Source: a virus. Taken from it: a stretch of DNA of 38,039 nt. Shown in pieces: positions 1 to 8,454 of the stretch. The stretch lies in IMG/VR virus record IMGVR_UViG_3300044712_000020, positions 1-38,039 of that record. One strand, written 5' to 3'. The position numbers and the translations under genes were made by a program. Below the pieces are notes generated by a model. The model was not told the origin of the DNA, made no database searches, and saw only the letters and a program-made list of their open reading frames with translations. Each line of letters begins with the position of its first letter. Position 1 is the first letter of the stretch.

Positions 1-65
1 CCCAATCTTCTGTAAAAGAAGTTTTGGAGGGGGGTGTTGTAAAATACATACGGGAAGAACCGACT

Positions 66-533
66 ATGCAAAATAAATTACCGCCAGAGTTACACATCGT
101 TCAAGGAACCAAGGGACAGAACCAAGGGGTTTTGATTCCTGAAAACTTACGCAAAAGGATTCCACCCGCTGAATGGTTGGATAACCCTGATGCGTGGGAC
201 AAGCGCCAGTTCATTATGGAAACCGCAGACTTTCTCTACGCAACCTATGGTATCGGTAACGACCAGGACAAACATACGATTACTATGCTGGCTGACCAGA
301 TGGACCTATACATTGAATGTAACCGCCGAATAATCACAGATGGAATTATTGCTGAATACAATGATGGCAAAACTATGGGTCCAGCCCCAGCCGTAGCTAT
401 CCGGGAAAAGACATTAGCCAAGATCATCCTGTTAATGAATGAATTAGGGTTAACACCTAGAAGCAGACTATCATCTAGCAAGGTTCAAGAAAACACCCAA
501 GTAGCTAAATTCTTGAGAGGACCCAAAGGTTGA
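66..533 (+). CDS. terS: Terminase small subunit (P27-like)
   Basis: Probably the DNA-recognition subunit of the packaging motor, which binds concatemeric phage DNA and hands it to the large subunit. The 155-residue product is mostly helical, and near its C-terminus it has the LGLTPRSR segment typical of P27-type small terminases. The ATG at 66 is preceded by GGGAAGAA. A TTG at 24 in the same frame would add 14 residues, and its GGAGGGGGG context could instead be a ribosome site, so the start is uncertain. The TGA stop shares its A with the ATG of the next gene (TGATG), so translation is probably coupled. The family call rests on the C-terminal motif, the size and the position next to terL. 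Confidence 0.8.
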   Translation: MQNKLPPELHIVQGTKGQNQGVLIPENLRKRIPPAEWLDNPDAWDKRQFIMETADFLYATYGIGNDQDKHTITMLADQMDLYIECNRRIITDGIIAEYNDGKTMGPAPAVAIREKTLAKIILLMNELGLTPRSRLSSSKVQENTQVAKFLRGPKG

Positions 534-2197
534 TGGATTGGCAAGATGGGGTTCTATACGCAGTTAGCGTAGCCAAAGGTGAGATTAATGTCTGCCGTAA
601 TGTAAAGTTAGCTTGCCAAAGGTTTTTGAACCAACTAGAAAATAAAGAATGGGAATGGGAGTTTGACCCAGACTATCCAAGCCATGTGCTTAACTTTGCT
701 TCTACTTTGCGACATACCAAGGGACCGGATGCCGGAAAGCCTGTAGTCCTAGAGCCTTTTCAGATTCTATTTATCTGCGCCATTTATGGGTTTAGGTCTA
801 AGAAGAACCATGAAGATCGGATGGTTAGGGATGTCATTTTATTTATTCCCCGCAAAGCTGGTAAGTCAACGCTAACATCTATCATTGCGTTATATGAGCT
901 ACTATGTGGAGAAGCTGGCTCCGAGGTCTTTACTCTAGCAACTAACAGGGAACAGGCTTCCATTGTTTTCGATGCCGCAAAAGGGTTTATTGAGAATATG
1001 GATGCGGAGCTGGCTTCCCAGTTCAACATCAGCAAATACGAAATTAAAAAAGCTGGTGATTCCCAATCCATGTTTAAGGCACTTAGCCGAGATACAAAGA
1101 AAACGGGAGATGGTAAAAACCCATCTTGCGTAATCGTGGATGAAGCCGCCGCTATTTCTGATCGCAACTCTATTGAGGTTTTGCACTCAGGTATGGTTGC
1201 TCGTAAGAATCCATTGCGTATTTACATTACTACCGCCAGCTTTTCTAAAGACACCAAATTTTTTGAAGATATGCAAATGCTGGAATCCATCCTTAATGGG
1301 GATGTAGGGGATAACCCTAGATGGTTCGGTTTGCTCTACGGCATGGATTTGCAAGACGATTGGAAAGACCCCGTAAACTGGGCAAAAGCCAATCCTATGC
1401 ACGGCATTAGCGTATTTGAGGATGCCATCAAAGATAGGGCAGAAGAAGCCAAACATAAGCCAGCTACTCTAAATGAGTTCTTATGTAAGACTCTTAACAT
1501 ATTTGTTAGTGCCAATACCGCCTGGATTGATAGGGCATATTGGGATGACCCTGTATGCTTAATTACCGAAGAAAGAGAGCCAGAGGCTGTATTTATTGGA
1601 TTTGACTTGGCGGCAACAAGGGACTTGAACGCAGTTTGTACCTTAAAGCGATTTAATGACCATGACTATGAGGTTGAGTTCCAATTCTTCCTTCCGGAAG
1701 AAGGATTTGATTTAGTCCCCAAGCATTATCAAGACATTTTTAGGTGCGCCATTGATAGCGGCATCCTCAAGCTGACCGAAGGCAATGTTATGGATGATCG
1801 GGAAGTCGGTGAATTTATCAAATTGCAAGCCGAAAAATATAATGTAAAAGAGGTAGGCTACGATGCTTACAATGCGGCTAGTTTGGTTGCTCGTTTGCAT
1901 GATGCTGGTATCCCTGTAAAAAAAGTTGGACAAGGTATGGCAGTTTTAAATAATCCTTCCAAGTTTGTTGAGAAAATGATTATGGGGAAAAGTATCAAAC
2001 ATAATGGCAACCCGTTTATTGGATGGCAACTTGGTAACTGCGAAGTCTATACAGATGTTAATGGCAATATTAAAGTTCGCAAAAATGAAGCAGATAAAGC
2101 CGCAAAGGTGGATGGCATTATTGCCATGATTATAGCTTTCCATTGCGCCCTTGATAATCCATATACTTCAAACAGCTTTGGATTTAGATCGTTTTAG
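533..2197 (+). CDS. terL: Terminase large subunit (ATPase/nuclease)
   Basis: This is the motor and nuclease of DNA packaging; it drives DNA through the portal and cuts it. Over 554 residues the N-terminal ATPase shows a Walker A-like PRKAGKST at about residues 106-113 and a Walker B CVIVDEAAA with the DE at about 203-204. The C-terminal RNase H-like nuclease has its first acidic residue in FIGFDLAATRDL (about D358) and a late acidic motif VDGIIAMIIAF near the C-terminus. Length and order fit HK97-type terminases. I chose ATG 533, which overlaps the terS stop by one base, over TTG 530. The following gene is the portal, as expected. Confidence 0.95.
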   Translation: MDWQDGVLYAVSVAKGEINVCRNVKLACQRFLNQLENKEWEWEFDPDYPSHVLNFASTLRHTKGPDAGKPVVLEPFQILFICAIYGFRSKKNHEDRMVRDVILFIPRKAGKSTLTSIIALYELLCGEAGSEVFTLATNREQASIVFDAAKGFIENMDAELASQFNISKYEIKKAGDSQSMFKALSRDTKKTGDGKNPSCVIVDEAAAISDRNSIEVLHSGMVARKNPLRIYITTASFSKDTKFFEDMQMLESILNGDVGDNPRWFGLLYGMDLQDDWKDPVNWAKANPMHGISVFEDAIKDRAEEAKHKPATLNEFLCKTLNIFVSANTAWIDRAYWDDPVCLITEEREPEAVFIGFDLAATRDLNAVCTLKRFNDHDYEVEFQFFLPEEGFDLVPKHYQDIFRCAIDSGILKLTEGNVMDDREVGEFIKLQAEKYNVKEVGYDAYNAASLVARLHDAGIPVKKVGQGMAVLNNPSKFVEKMIMGKSIKHNGNPFIGWQLGNCEVYTDVNGNIKVRKNEADKAAKVDGIIAMIIAFHCALDNPYTSNSFGFRSF

Positions 2198-2218
2198 TAT
2201 AGAATTAGTTAAATTCTA
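2178..2218 (+). promoter_or_regulatory. Candidate promoter and hairpin before the portal gene
   Basis: TTGGAT (2178-2183), a 16-base spacer and TAGAAT (2200-2205) form a weak sigma70-like promoter. The 14-mer ATAGAATTAGTTAA (2199-2212) recurs with one change before the major tail protein gene (8419-8432), which also has TTGGAT upstream. TAGAATT (2200-2206) and AATTCTA (2212-2218) can form a 7-bp stem just before the Shine-Dalgarno AGGAGA. Part of the -35 lies in the terL coding region, so the match could be chance. Confidence 0.35.
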
Positions 2219-2228
2219 GGAGAAAAAC

Positions 2229-3626
2229 ATGGCTTTATTGGATATTTTCAGAGGCAAAAAAGCGACACAAAAAGAATCCAATACGCTATTTGGACAAACT
2301 CAGCTAGGTAATAATATTGTTTACCAGGGTAATGATGGCAAACAAACAACGGGGATGCAGTTATTATATGTAACTACATCTAGCGTTACTTCCGCTGGCA
2401 GAACTGTAGATATGTCGGTTTTAAGCCGAAATTCTACTGTTATGAGCTGTGTAGGTGTTAAAGCTAGAGCATTAGCCCAGCTTCCAAAAGCCGTATATGC
2501 AAAGTTGCCTGATGGCACATTGGTAGATGCGCTTACTTCTGATGCAATCGGCACAAGAGATAAAGCCAAAGCCAAGCAAGTATTGAATTTGCTTTATACG
2601 CCTAATAACTTTCAATCTTCCTACGAATTTTGGTATCAATGGTCAATGTGGCAAGACCTTGCTGGTGAAACATTCACTTTATGGTGGAGAAAAGACCAAA
2701 AAGACTCAATGTCCACTCCATTAGAGATGTATAACTTAGATTCAACTTTAATTACTACTCAAATTACAGAAACTCGTTATCCAGCCTATAGATTATCTAC
2801 TCCTTCTTATGGCTTTAACAAAGATGAGTTATTAGCGGCACATCAAGTAATGCACATTTCTGAAGCCGCATGGCAAGGTTCTGCTGGCTTCAATAAAGGT
2901 ATTTTAGCTACAGAATTAGTGGCTTTAGATCAAGATATTGATCTTTACGCTAACTTTATTATGCAAAATGGCGCAAAGCCTACTGGTATGTTTGTAACCG
3001 ATCAGGTTATCCCAGATGCCAAATATAAAGAAATTGCGGCTCGTTTAAAAGAGGCTTGGGCTTCTATGACAGGCTCAAAAACTAGCGATTTAAGCAAGCC
3101 AGGACAGGGTATGCTTTTGGATCAAGGTATGAAATATCAGCCTTTAGATATGCTGACCCTTCAGGATGCTGATTGCCGGGAGCTAAAAAATCAAACAATG
3201 AAGCGTTTATGCGGTTTGTTTGGCGTTCCACCCGCAATGGTAGGAATTGCCGACCAAAAATATAACAATACTCAAACCATGATGGATGAGTTCTATAAGA
3301 GCTGTATGTACCCTATGATTATCAATATAGAGCAAAAGCTCAATCAGCATTTATTAAAAGGCTATCCAAATCTTTGTATTAGATTCGATACCAAAGAGTT
3401 TTTAAAGGGCGCACCATTAGATCAAATGAACTTTGCTAGTGCTGGCGTAGGCGCTGGCATTATGACCCCAAATGAAGCTCGTGAATATTTAAATATGCCT
3501 AAATTAGATGGCGCAGATGAATTAGAATCCAAGTCAGCTCCACAAGAAACAATGCCAGGAAGCTCTCCACAAGATACTGGCGGCGGTGGCGGTAATCAAA
3601 AACGAAAAATGAATATAGGTAAATAA
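2229..3626 (+). CDS. Portal protein (HK97 gp3-like)
   Basis: This forms the dodecameric ring at one capsid vertex through which DNA passes and to which connector proteins attach. The 465-residue length, the position between terL and the protease, and conserved stretches such as MKRLCGLFGVPPAMVG and NIEQKLNQHLL (about residues 330-385) fit the HK97-type portal family. ATG 2229 follows AGGAGAAAAAC, a strong ribosome site. The C-terminus is a flexible Ser/Pro/Gly-rich tail, including a run of Gly residues, followed by a basic end. The TAA stop overlaps the start of the next small ORF (TAATG). Confidence 0.93.
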   Translation: MALLDIFRGKKATQKESNTLFGQTQLGNNIVYQGNDGKQTTGMQLLYVTTSSVTSAGRTVDMSVLSRNSTVMSCVGVKARALAQLPKAVYAKLPDGTLVDALTSDAIGTRDKAKAKQVLNLLYTPNNFQSSYEFWYQWSMWQDLAGETFTLWWRKDQKDSMSTPLEMYNLDSTLITTQITETRYPAYRLSTPSYGFNKDELLAAHQVMHISEAAWQGSAGFNKGILATELVALDQDIDLYANFIMQNGAKPTGMFVTDQVIPDAKYKEIAARLKEAWASMTGSKTSDLSKPGQGMLLDQGMKYQPLDMLTLQDADCRELKNQTMKRLCGLFGVPPAMVGIADQKYNNTQTMMDEFYKSCMYPMIINIEQKLNQHLLKGYPNLCIRFDTKEFLKGAPLDQMNFASAGVGAGIMTPNEAREYLNMPKLDGADELESKSAPQETMPGSSPQDTGGGGGNQKRKMNIGK

Positions 3627-3832
3627 TGACAATATTAAATAAGATTTTGGACTTGCTTAATTTACAGATTAAGGAAAGTAATGTTAAACTACCAAAAAAG
3701 GTAGTGAAACCCCCGAAAATACAGGATAATAATCAGGCTATTAACAATGGGGTTATCAATGAAAAATCTACTTCTAGTTTGCGAAGCAAAAGTTCAACTG
3801 GGACAAAGCGCAGACGAAGCACAAAATCCTAG
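3626..3832 (+). CDS. Small basic protein overlapping the protease start
   Basis: A 68-residue ORF whose ATG shares the last base of the portal stop codon (TAATG), an arrangement that usually means translational coupling. The product is Lys-rich (PKKVVKPPK, then a KRRRSTKS end) with no recognised domain. Its last 25 or so codons are read in a different frame from the N-terminus of the protease gene, so that part is compositionally constrained by the other gene. It may be a real small head protein, or only a reading frame that delivers ribosomes to the protease start. Function unknown. Confidence 0.45.
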   Translation: MTILNKILDLLNLQIKESNVKLPKKVVKPPKIQDNNQAINNGVINEKSTSSLRSKSSTGTKRRRSTKS

Positions 3833-4547
3833 CGGAAAAATTGAAGCTCGTGCCACTACTTGGGGCGCAAGAGAAGGCGCTGATGGGCGCAAATTTAATT
3901 ATCAGCCAGAGGGCTTTGCTCAATGGGCTGATGAGTTTGCCAATGCTGGCAAGCCAATGCCAATGTTTCTAAATCATAATGATATGGGTATGCCGATTGG
4001 TCAATGGGATGAAGTTTCCTTTGACGAAGAAGGTATGACCGCTAAAGGTCATTTGTTTATGGAAACTGTTGCTGGTTCTGATGTTTATTCTATTTTAAAG
4101 AAATCTCCAAATTTATTTGGCGGTGTTTCTGTAGGCGCTTATGCCGATGAAGCTCAAATGGTTGATGCTGATGGCAATCCGGTAGAAGAAGATACAGAAG
4201 AAGCCTATTTCCAAATTACTAAAGGTGGTTTGCGTGAAATTAGCGTAGTTATGTACCCTAATAATCCAGCCGCTGAAGTTATGAAATTAGAGTGCTTTGA
4301 TGCCGATGGGCATTTAAATCCTCGTGTAGTTGAGGAAGCCTTGCGTGATGCTGGTCTTTCCAAGAAAGGTGCGACCACCGCATCTTCTGTCTTTAAGAAA
4401 ATCCTTGAACAGCGTGATGCAGTTAAGGAAGTTATTAAAGAAGCCCCACAACAGGGTGAGCCTGAAGCGGTGGTAAATGAAGCTGATGCACTTCTCAAAG
4501 CCCTAGAGGAAAGAGAATTGTTGAAAGCATTATCTAAACGCATTTAA
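3759..4547 (+). CDS. Prohead maturation protease (HK97 gp4-like)
   Basis: A serine protease that cleaves the capsid protein's N-terminal scaffold segment during head maturation. Family hallmarks are visible: the FLNHND histidine motif (about H73), the GGVSVGA serine motif (about S124) and the GLREISVVMYPNNPAAEV block (about residues 165-182). It lies directly before the capsid gene, which carries a matching N-terminal delta-like region. I chose the ATG at 3759, with GGGG six bases upstream; an in-frame ATG at 3747 would add four residues. The C-terminal 60-70 residues are charged and helical and could have a scaffold-like role. Confidence 0.88.
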   Translation: MKNLLLVCEAKVQLGQSADEAQNPSGKIEARATTWGAREGADGRKFNYQPEGFAQWADEFANAGKPMPMFLNHNDMGMPIGQWDEVSFDEEGMTAKGHLFMETVAGSDVYSILKKSPNLFGGVSVGAYADEAQMVDADGNPVEEDTEEAYFQITKGGLREISVVMYPNNPAAEVMKLECFDADGHLNPRVVEEALRDAGLSKKGATTASSVFKKILEQRDAVKEVIKEAPQQGEPEAVVNEADALLKALEERELLKALSKRI

Positions 4548-4558
4548 AAGGAATTATC

Positions 4559-5902
4559 ATGTCCGTAGAAAAAATCATTGAAAAGGTTGATGCTATCGAA
4601 CAGGCTAACTTAGCCAAAATCGAAGAAGTAAAAACCGAAACAGTAGCTAAAGTTGAAGAAGCTAAAGCTGAATTTGCAGAAAAAGTAGCCGCTTTGGAAG
4701 CCAAAGTAAGCGAAATGGGCGCAACTCCAGTAATCAAAACTTACAAAACAATTAGCCAAGAAGTTAATCGTTCTGTAAAAGAGCAATTAAAAGATTTTTA
4801 CAAGTCTGCTCGTGGCGTTGAAAAAGAACTCAAGATGTTTGAAGATGCTGGTCAATATGACGCATACATCAAAGAAGCATCTGCATTGACAGGTTCTGGC
4901 GCTGGTGTTGGTGGTCGTACAGCCTACGATCCAGTATTCGTTCCATTGCGTTTGCTAAACCCATTGCGTGGCGTATCTCGTAATGTTGCTACTGATGGTG
5001 CAACTTATCAGTTCCGTGCAAAAGTTGGTAACGCTGGTGCGGCTTGGGGTTACACAATCCAAAATAACGGCTCTGCAACAACAGAGAACACAAACATTTG
5101 GCAATTAACTCTCCAAGACTTGAATGTCCAGTTCCCTATCCGTACAGCGGCTTTGGATGACATTGATGGTTTGGAAGGTAATGTTGTAAGCGATATGTTG
5201 GCAGAGTTCTCACAAGTTGAAGCTCAGTCAATGATCCAAAACAACGATCAAACCGACTCTGGCGTTCCAGGCGTTACCTATGGTGGCACTAACGGCTTGC
5301 GTGGCTTGAATCAGTATCCAGGTTCAGCTTCAGTTTATGCTGGCGGCAAAATCACTACTGCGGCTTTCGGTTCTAGCGGTACTGGCTCAACAAGCGGCTT
5401 AAATTCTATGGCTACTTATGACCAAACCACTACAAACGGCAATGGTTCTGCAAACTTGGTAACTTATGCTGATGTTATTAACTTCATTTACAGCTTGCCA
5501 CAACAATACTGGACTTCTTCTGCTAAGTTCTTGATTAACCCAATCATGCTCTCAGCAATTCGTGGTTTGACAGACGATCAAGGTCGCCCAATTTATGTTG
5601 ATGGTTTGGCTCGTGAAGATGGCATCGTTGGTCAGTTGCTTGGCTTTGATGTTGTTGTAAACAAGTATCTCGATACTCCAACATACGCTGGTGTTGATAA
5701 GGCTAACTTATTCCCAATGTATTTTGGTGATTGGACTCGTGGTCATACAATCGTAGATCGTTTGAATATGGTTATGCGCCGTTACGATCAAACATTGCCT
5801 GGCTTCATCACATTCTATGGTGAGAAGCGTTTGGCAACTTCTACAGTTGATCCATTTGCAATCATTCGTTATCGTTCTACAGGCACAGCTAACGCCGCCT
5901 AA
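4559..5902 (+). CDS. Major capsid protein 1 (HK97 fold, with N-terminal delta/scaffold region)
   Basis: Main head shell subunit. Residues 1 to about 105 are a Lys/Glu/Ala-rich coiled coil (KIEEVKTE, KVEEAKAEFAEKV, ALEAKVSEM) like the HK97 delta domain that acts as internal scaffold. The junction at about K105 leads into EASALTGSGAGVGGR, probably where the upstream protease cuts, leaving a mature part of about 342 residues. The body carries EFSQVEAQSM, GLRGLNQYPGS and the C-terminal PGFITFYGEKRLAT block typical of HK97-fold capsids. Synonymous codon use is regular, consistent with high expression. AAGGAATTATC precedes the ATG. A second homologous gene follows at 5953. Confidence 0.93.
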   Translation: MSVEKIIEKVDAIEQANLAKIEEVKTETVAKVEEAKAEFAEKVAALEAKVSEMGATPVIKTYKTISQEVNRSVKEQLKDFYKSARGVEKELKMFEDAGQYDAYIKEASALTGSGAGVGGRTAYDPVFVPLRLLNPLRGVSRNVATDGATYQFRAKVGNAGAAWGYTIQNNGSATTENTNIWQLTLQDLNVQFPIRTAALDDIDGLEGNVVSDMLAEFSQVEAQSMIQNNDQTDSGVPGVTYGGTNGLRGLNQYPGSASVYAGGKITTAAFGSSGTGSTSGLNSMATYDQTTTNGNGSANLVTYADVINFIYSLPQQYWTSSAKFLINPIMLSAIRGLTDDQGRPIYVDGLAREDGIVGQLLGFDVVVNKYLDTPTYAGVDKANLFPMYFGDWTRGHTIVDRLNMVMRRYDQTLPGFITFYGEKRLATSTVDPFAIIRYRSTGTANAA

Positions 5903-5908
5903 TTGAAT

Positions 5909-5930
5909 GGGGGGAGAAATCCCCCCTTTC
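5909..5930 (+). terminator. GC-rich hairpin between the two capsid genes
   Basis: GGGGGGA (5909-5915), a GAAA tetraloop (5916-5919) and TCCCCCC (5920-5926) form a perfect 7-bp stem seven bases after the first capsid stop, followed by TTTC. The T-run is short, so it may be a leaky terminator or an mRNA 3'-end stabiliser rather than a full stop. No convincing promoter is visible between it and the second capsid gene, so some read-through is needed. Confidence 0.65.
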
Positions 5931-5952
5931 TCAACATATTTGGAATATAAAC

Positions 5953-6978
5953 ATGAGCCTAATTCTCGAATCCATTAAAGAAGCCTTAGTTGAAGGTCAA
6001 TCAACAGTAAGCCTAAAAGAAGCATCAGCACTAACTGGTTCTGGTTCGGGTGTTGGTGGTCGTGTAATTTATGATGATGCTTTTGCATCATTGCGTTATG
6101 CAAACCCTTTCCGCATGGTTGCGAGGGAGATTGTTTGCCCTTCTTCTGACCAAGCCTTTGTAGTAAAAACTGGTAATTCAGAAGATACAACTAACCCTTG
6201 GGGTTATCCAATTAATACGAATGAAGGTTCTCCAAATCAAGCAACATCTTTTTGGCAACTCCCTATTCGTGCAGTAAACGCAGTATTGCCTGTTCGTACT
6301 GCCGTATTGTCTGATGTAAATTATTTAGAAGAAACATTAGTAGCTGATTTGGCTCTTGAATTTAGCCAAGTTGAAGCTCAGTCTATGATGTTTAATAATG
6401 ACCAATCAGGTTCTACAACTACAGCTTATGGCGCAACTTCTGGTCTGCGTGGCTTAAATAGCTACCCTGGCTCTACTGTAGCCGCCGCTTTTGGTACTAG
6501 CGGTTCTGCAATTACTAATGGTTTACATACAGTATTGCAAGTAGCACAAGCCTCTAATACAGCGGTTGTATATGATGACTTAGCTAACTTGATGGCGGCT
6601 CTCCCAGCTCAGTATTTATTCAAAGAAACTACTTGCTGGATGATGCACCCAACTACTATTGGCGCATTGCGTAAACTCAAGGCTTCTTCTTCTGCCAATA
6701 ACTTCTTGGAAGTTGGTGATGATGATGGCGGCGCAGTTCTCTATATCTTTGGTCATCGTGTTATCCCTAACCCATACATGGATGTAACTGGCGCTGGCAA
6801 GTTCCCTGTTTACTTGGCAGACTTTAGCCGTTTTGTAACAATCGCTGATAATGAGCAAATGACATTTAAGCGTTTTGAGCAAACAGCACCAGGATTTATT
6901 TATCTATTTGCTGAAAAGCGTGTAGCTACAACAATTCTTGATGTATTTGCGGGTGTTCGTTTAGTTGGTCCAGCCTAA
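5953..6978 (+). CDS. Major capsid protein 2 (paralogue lacking the long delta domain)
   Basis: A second HK97-fold capsid-type protein of 341 residues. It shares unmistakable blocks with the gene upstream: KEASALTGSGSGVGGR (about residues 22-37), LEFSQVEAQSM, NNDQ, GLRGLNSYPGS and a C-terminal PGFIYLFAEKRVAT. Instead of a roughly 105-residue coiled-coil prosegment it has only about 22 residues before the conserved K/EASALTG junction. It also lacks part of the central insertion after GLRGLN. It is intact, with regular codon use, so it is unlikely to be a decaying duplicate. It probably co-assembles with capsid protein 1, perhaps at vertices as T4 gp24 does; that role is inference. An ordinary ribosome site is not obvious before the ATG. 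Confidence 0.88.
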   Translation: MSLILESIKEALVEGQSTVSLKEASALTGSGSGVGGRVIYDDAFASLRYANPFRMVAREIVCPSSDQAFVVKTGNSEDTTNPWGYPINTNEGSPNQATSFWQLPIRAVNAVLPVRTAVLSDVNYLEETLVADLALEFSQVEAQSMMFNNDQSGSTTTAYGATSGLRGLNSYPGSTVAAAFGTSGSAITNGLHTVLQVAQASNTAVVYDDLANLMAALPAQYLFKETTCWMMHPTTIGALRKLKASSSANNFLEVGDDDGGAVLYIFGHRVIPNPYMDVTGAGKFPVYLADFSRFVTIADNEQMTFKRFEQTAPGFIYLFAEKRVATTILDVFAGVRLVGPA

Positions 6979-6989
6979 TAAGGTAAATC

Positions 6990-7658
6990 ATGCCAGCAGA
7001 TAATTTAGTTGCGGGTCCCTTCCTCGGAAGTACCCGTAACCCTTATAGTTACGAAAAAGTAGAGCAAGTAAGCCGTGATATACAAACTCAATGGCTTACT
7101 CTTGAGGAAATAACTCAACAGCTCAATCTTTTCCAAGATGAAAGCCAAGATACCTATTTAACAGGCTTGGAATTAGCTACTCGCATGGCTATTGAGGATT
7201 TTTTGGGGATGAGCATTTTCCCAATTCAATATAAAGTCTATTATGGCGCTACAAACACTACTGGAACCCAGATGTGCTTGGATTTGCCAGAGGTATCTCA
7301 AGACTTTAGAAATACGGCTGGAACTGTAATTAATTCGGTTGGATATTGGAATGGAAGCACTCCATCAGTATTTACCCTACTATCCCCAACCGATTACTAT
7401 TACGATGCTACAGGCAATAAGGTTGTTTTAAATGCTGGTATGCCAAGCGAAGTAAGCCAAGTAAGAACCAACCCAATCGTAGTTACTTATACGACTAATG
7501 CAAACCCATTAGCTCAATATCCAGTAATTAAACAGGCTGGCTTGTTACTTTTGACCCATTTATACAATAACCGCAGTAACACTAATGCGGCGGTTCTCCA
7601 TGAAATCCCTTTTGGAGTAGCCCAATTATTGCGCCCTTATAAACCTTTGGTGCTATAA
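6990..7658 (+). CDS. Head-tail connector (gp6-like)
   Basis: Likely the adaptor ring that docks beneath the portal after packaging. The 222-residue protein begins its conserved part with QWLTLEEITQQLNL and a helical segment LTGLELATRMAIEDFLGMSIF, the N-terminal helical pattern of gp6-type connector and phiE125 gp8-like proteins. The C-terminal helix KQAGLLLLTHLYNNRS is also typical. It lies after the capsid genes and before two other joining proteins, the standard position. TAAGGTAAATC precedes the ATG. Confidence 0.75.
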   Translation: MPADNLVAGPFLGSTRNPYSYEKVEQVSRDIQTQWLTLEEITQQLNLFQDESQDTYLTGLELATRMAIEDFLGMSIFPIQYKVYYGATNTTGTQMCLDLPEVSQDFRNTAGTVINSVGYWNGSTPSVFTLLSPTDYYYDATGNKVVLNAGMPSEVSQVRTNPIVVTYTTNANPLAQYPVIKQAGLLLLTHLYNNRSNTNAAVLHEIPFGVAQLLRPYKPLVL

Positions 7659-8003
7659 ATGTCCATAGCTCGGTATGAGAATGTTGTAATTAATAATGTA
7701 ACCAATGGGACAAGCACCTATGGGGAACAGACTACAACTATAACTCCTTGGTTTGAAACTAGGGCTAGAGTTAAGGATGTTCATAACAGTTTAAGAATAT
7801 CTGAGAAATATCGCATATATTCAGATTTAACTGATTTGACATTTAATTACACCCCCAATATGAAGCATATTGTAGATAATCAACATCTATATTCTGTTAC
7901 ATGGCGGGGCAATGATTATCGTATTACTGACTGCATAGAATCTAATGATCGCATGAATGTTACTTTCTTATGCTACAGAAATGACCCTACAGCCCCCGTA
8001 TGA
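7659..8003 (+). CDS. Head closure / head-tail joining protein
   Basis: A 114-residue, mainly beta protein in the position and size range of head-tail joining proteins (HK97 gp7 / SPP1 gp16-like), which plug the connector after packaging. It has YSVTWRGNDYRITDCIESND near the C-terminus, resembling the pattern 'Y.V.WRG..Y.I..V...' in this family. Its ATG follows the previous TAA directly. Its TGA overlaps the next ATG by four bases (ATGA), linking it to the tail terminator-like gene. Confidence 0.65.
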   Translation: MSIARYENVVINNVTNGTSTYGEQTTTITPWFETRARVKDVHNSLRISEKYRIYSDLTDLTFNYTPNMKHIVDNQHLYSVTWRGNDYRITDCIESNDRMNVTFLCYRNDPTAPV

Positions 8004-8413
8004 GCCAAAATAACGCACTTAATTACGCACAGGCTATCCAAGCCCAACTTAGCTCAATCGTGGCTCCTGTGCCTGTTTATGCGCTTTTTAACCGCAACTT
8101 TGTTAAAACTCAAACCAAGTTTATTACTTGGCAGTTGCGTAATGTGCATCAACCAGTTTATACGGGACCCAAAAGGGTAAAGGGTATAGATACCCCCGTT
8201 TTCCAAATCTCTATTTTCTCCCAAACCTTGGAAGAAGGATTTACAATAGAGAATCAGATAGCCCAAGCATTACATGGCTATCAGGGTCAATTTGGCGGTC
8301 CAAGTGGATTTTGGATTGCTAAAGCTGACTTGATGTGGCTATATAATACATTTGACGATACGATTGGTATGCACCAGATTATCTTGGATTGCACCTTGGA
8401 TATTCCAACTTAA
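8000..8413 (+). CDS. Tail completion/terminator protein (DUF3168-like position)
   Basis: A 137-residue protein with an N-terminal helix (YAQAIQAQLSSIV) followed by VPVYALFNRNF and beta-rich segments. This resembles the small proteins that cap the tail tube and join it to the head (DUF3168 / lambda gpU-like). No catalytic motif. It is coupled to the previous gene by an ATGA overlap and ends 41 bases before the major tail protein. The assignment is mainly from size and synteny. Confidence 0.55.
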   Translation: MSQNNALNYAQAIQAQLSSIVAPVPVYALFNRNFVKTQTKFITWQLRNVHQPVYTGPKRVKGIDTPVFQISIFSQTLEEGFTIENQIAQALHGYQGQFGGPSGFWIAKADLMWLYNTFDDTIGMHQIILDCTLDIPT

Positions 8414-8432
8414 ATAAGATAGAATTACTTAA
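8396..8432 (+). promoter_or_regulatory. Candidate promoter before the major tail protein
   Basis: TTGGAT (8396-8401), 18 bases, then TAGAAT (8420-8425), inside the 14-mer ATAGAATTACTTAA (8419-8432) that is also found before the portal gene with one base changed. The same pair of boxes before two structural genes suggests a late promoter family, although the -35 box lies within coding sequence and the spacers differ (16 and 18). Confidence 0.35.
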
Positions 8433-8454
8433 CTTTTAATTAAAGGAATTAATC

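Noticed and set aside
24-65. TTG start at 24 for terS
   Set aside because: The ATG at 66 gives a typical length and has GGGAAGAA upstream; the longer form remains possible.
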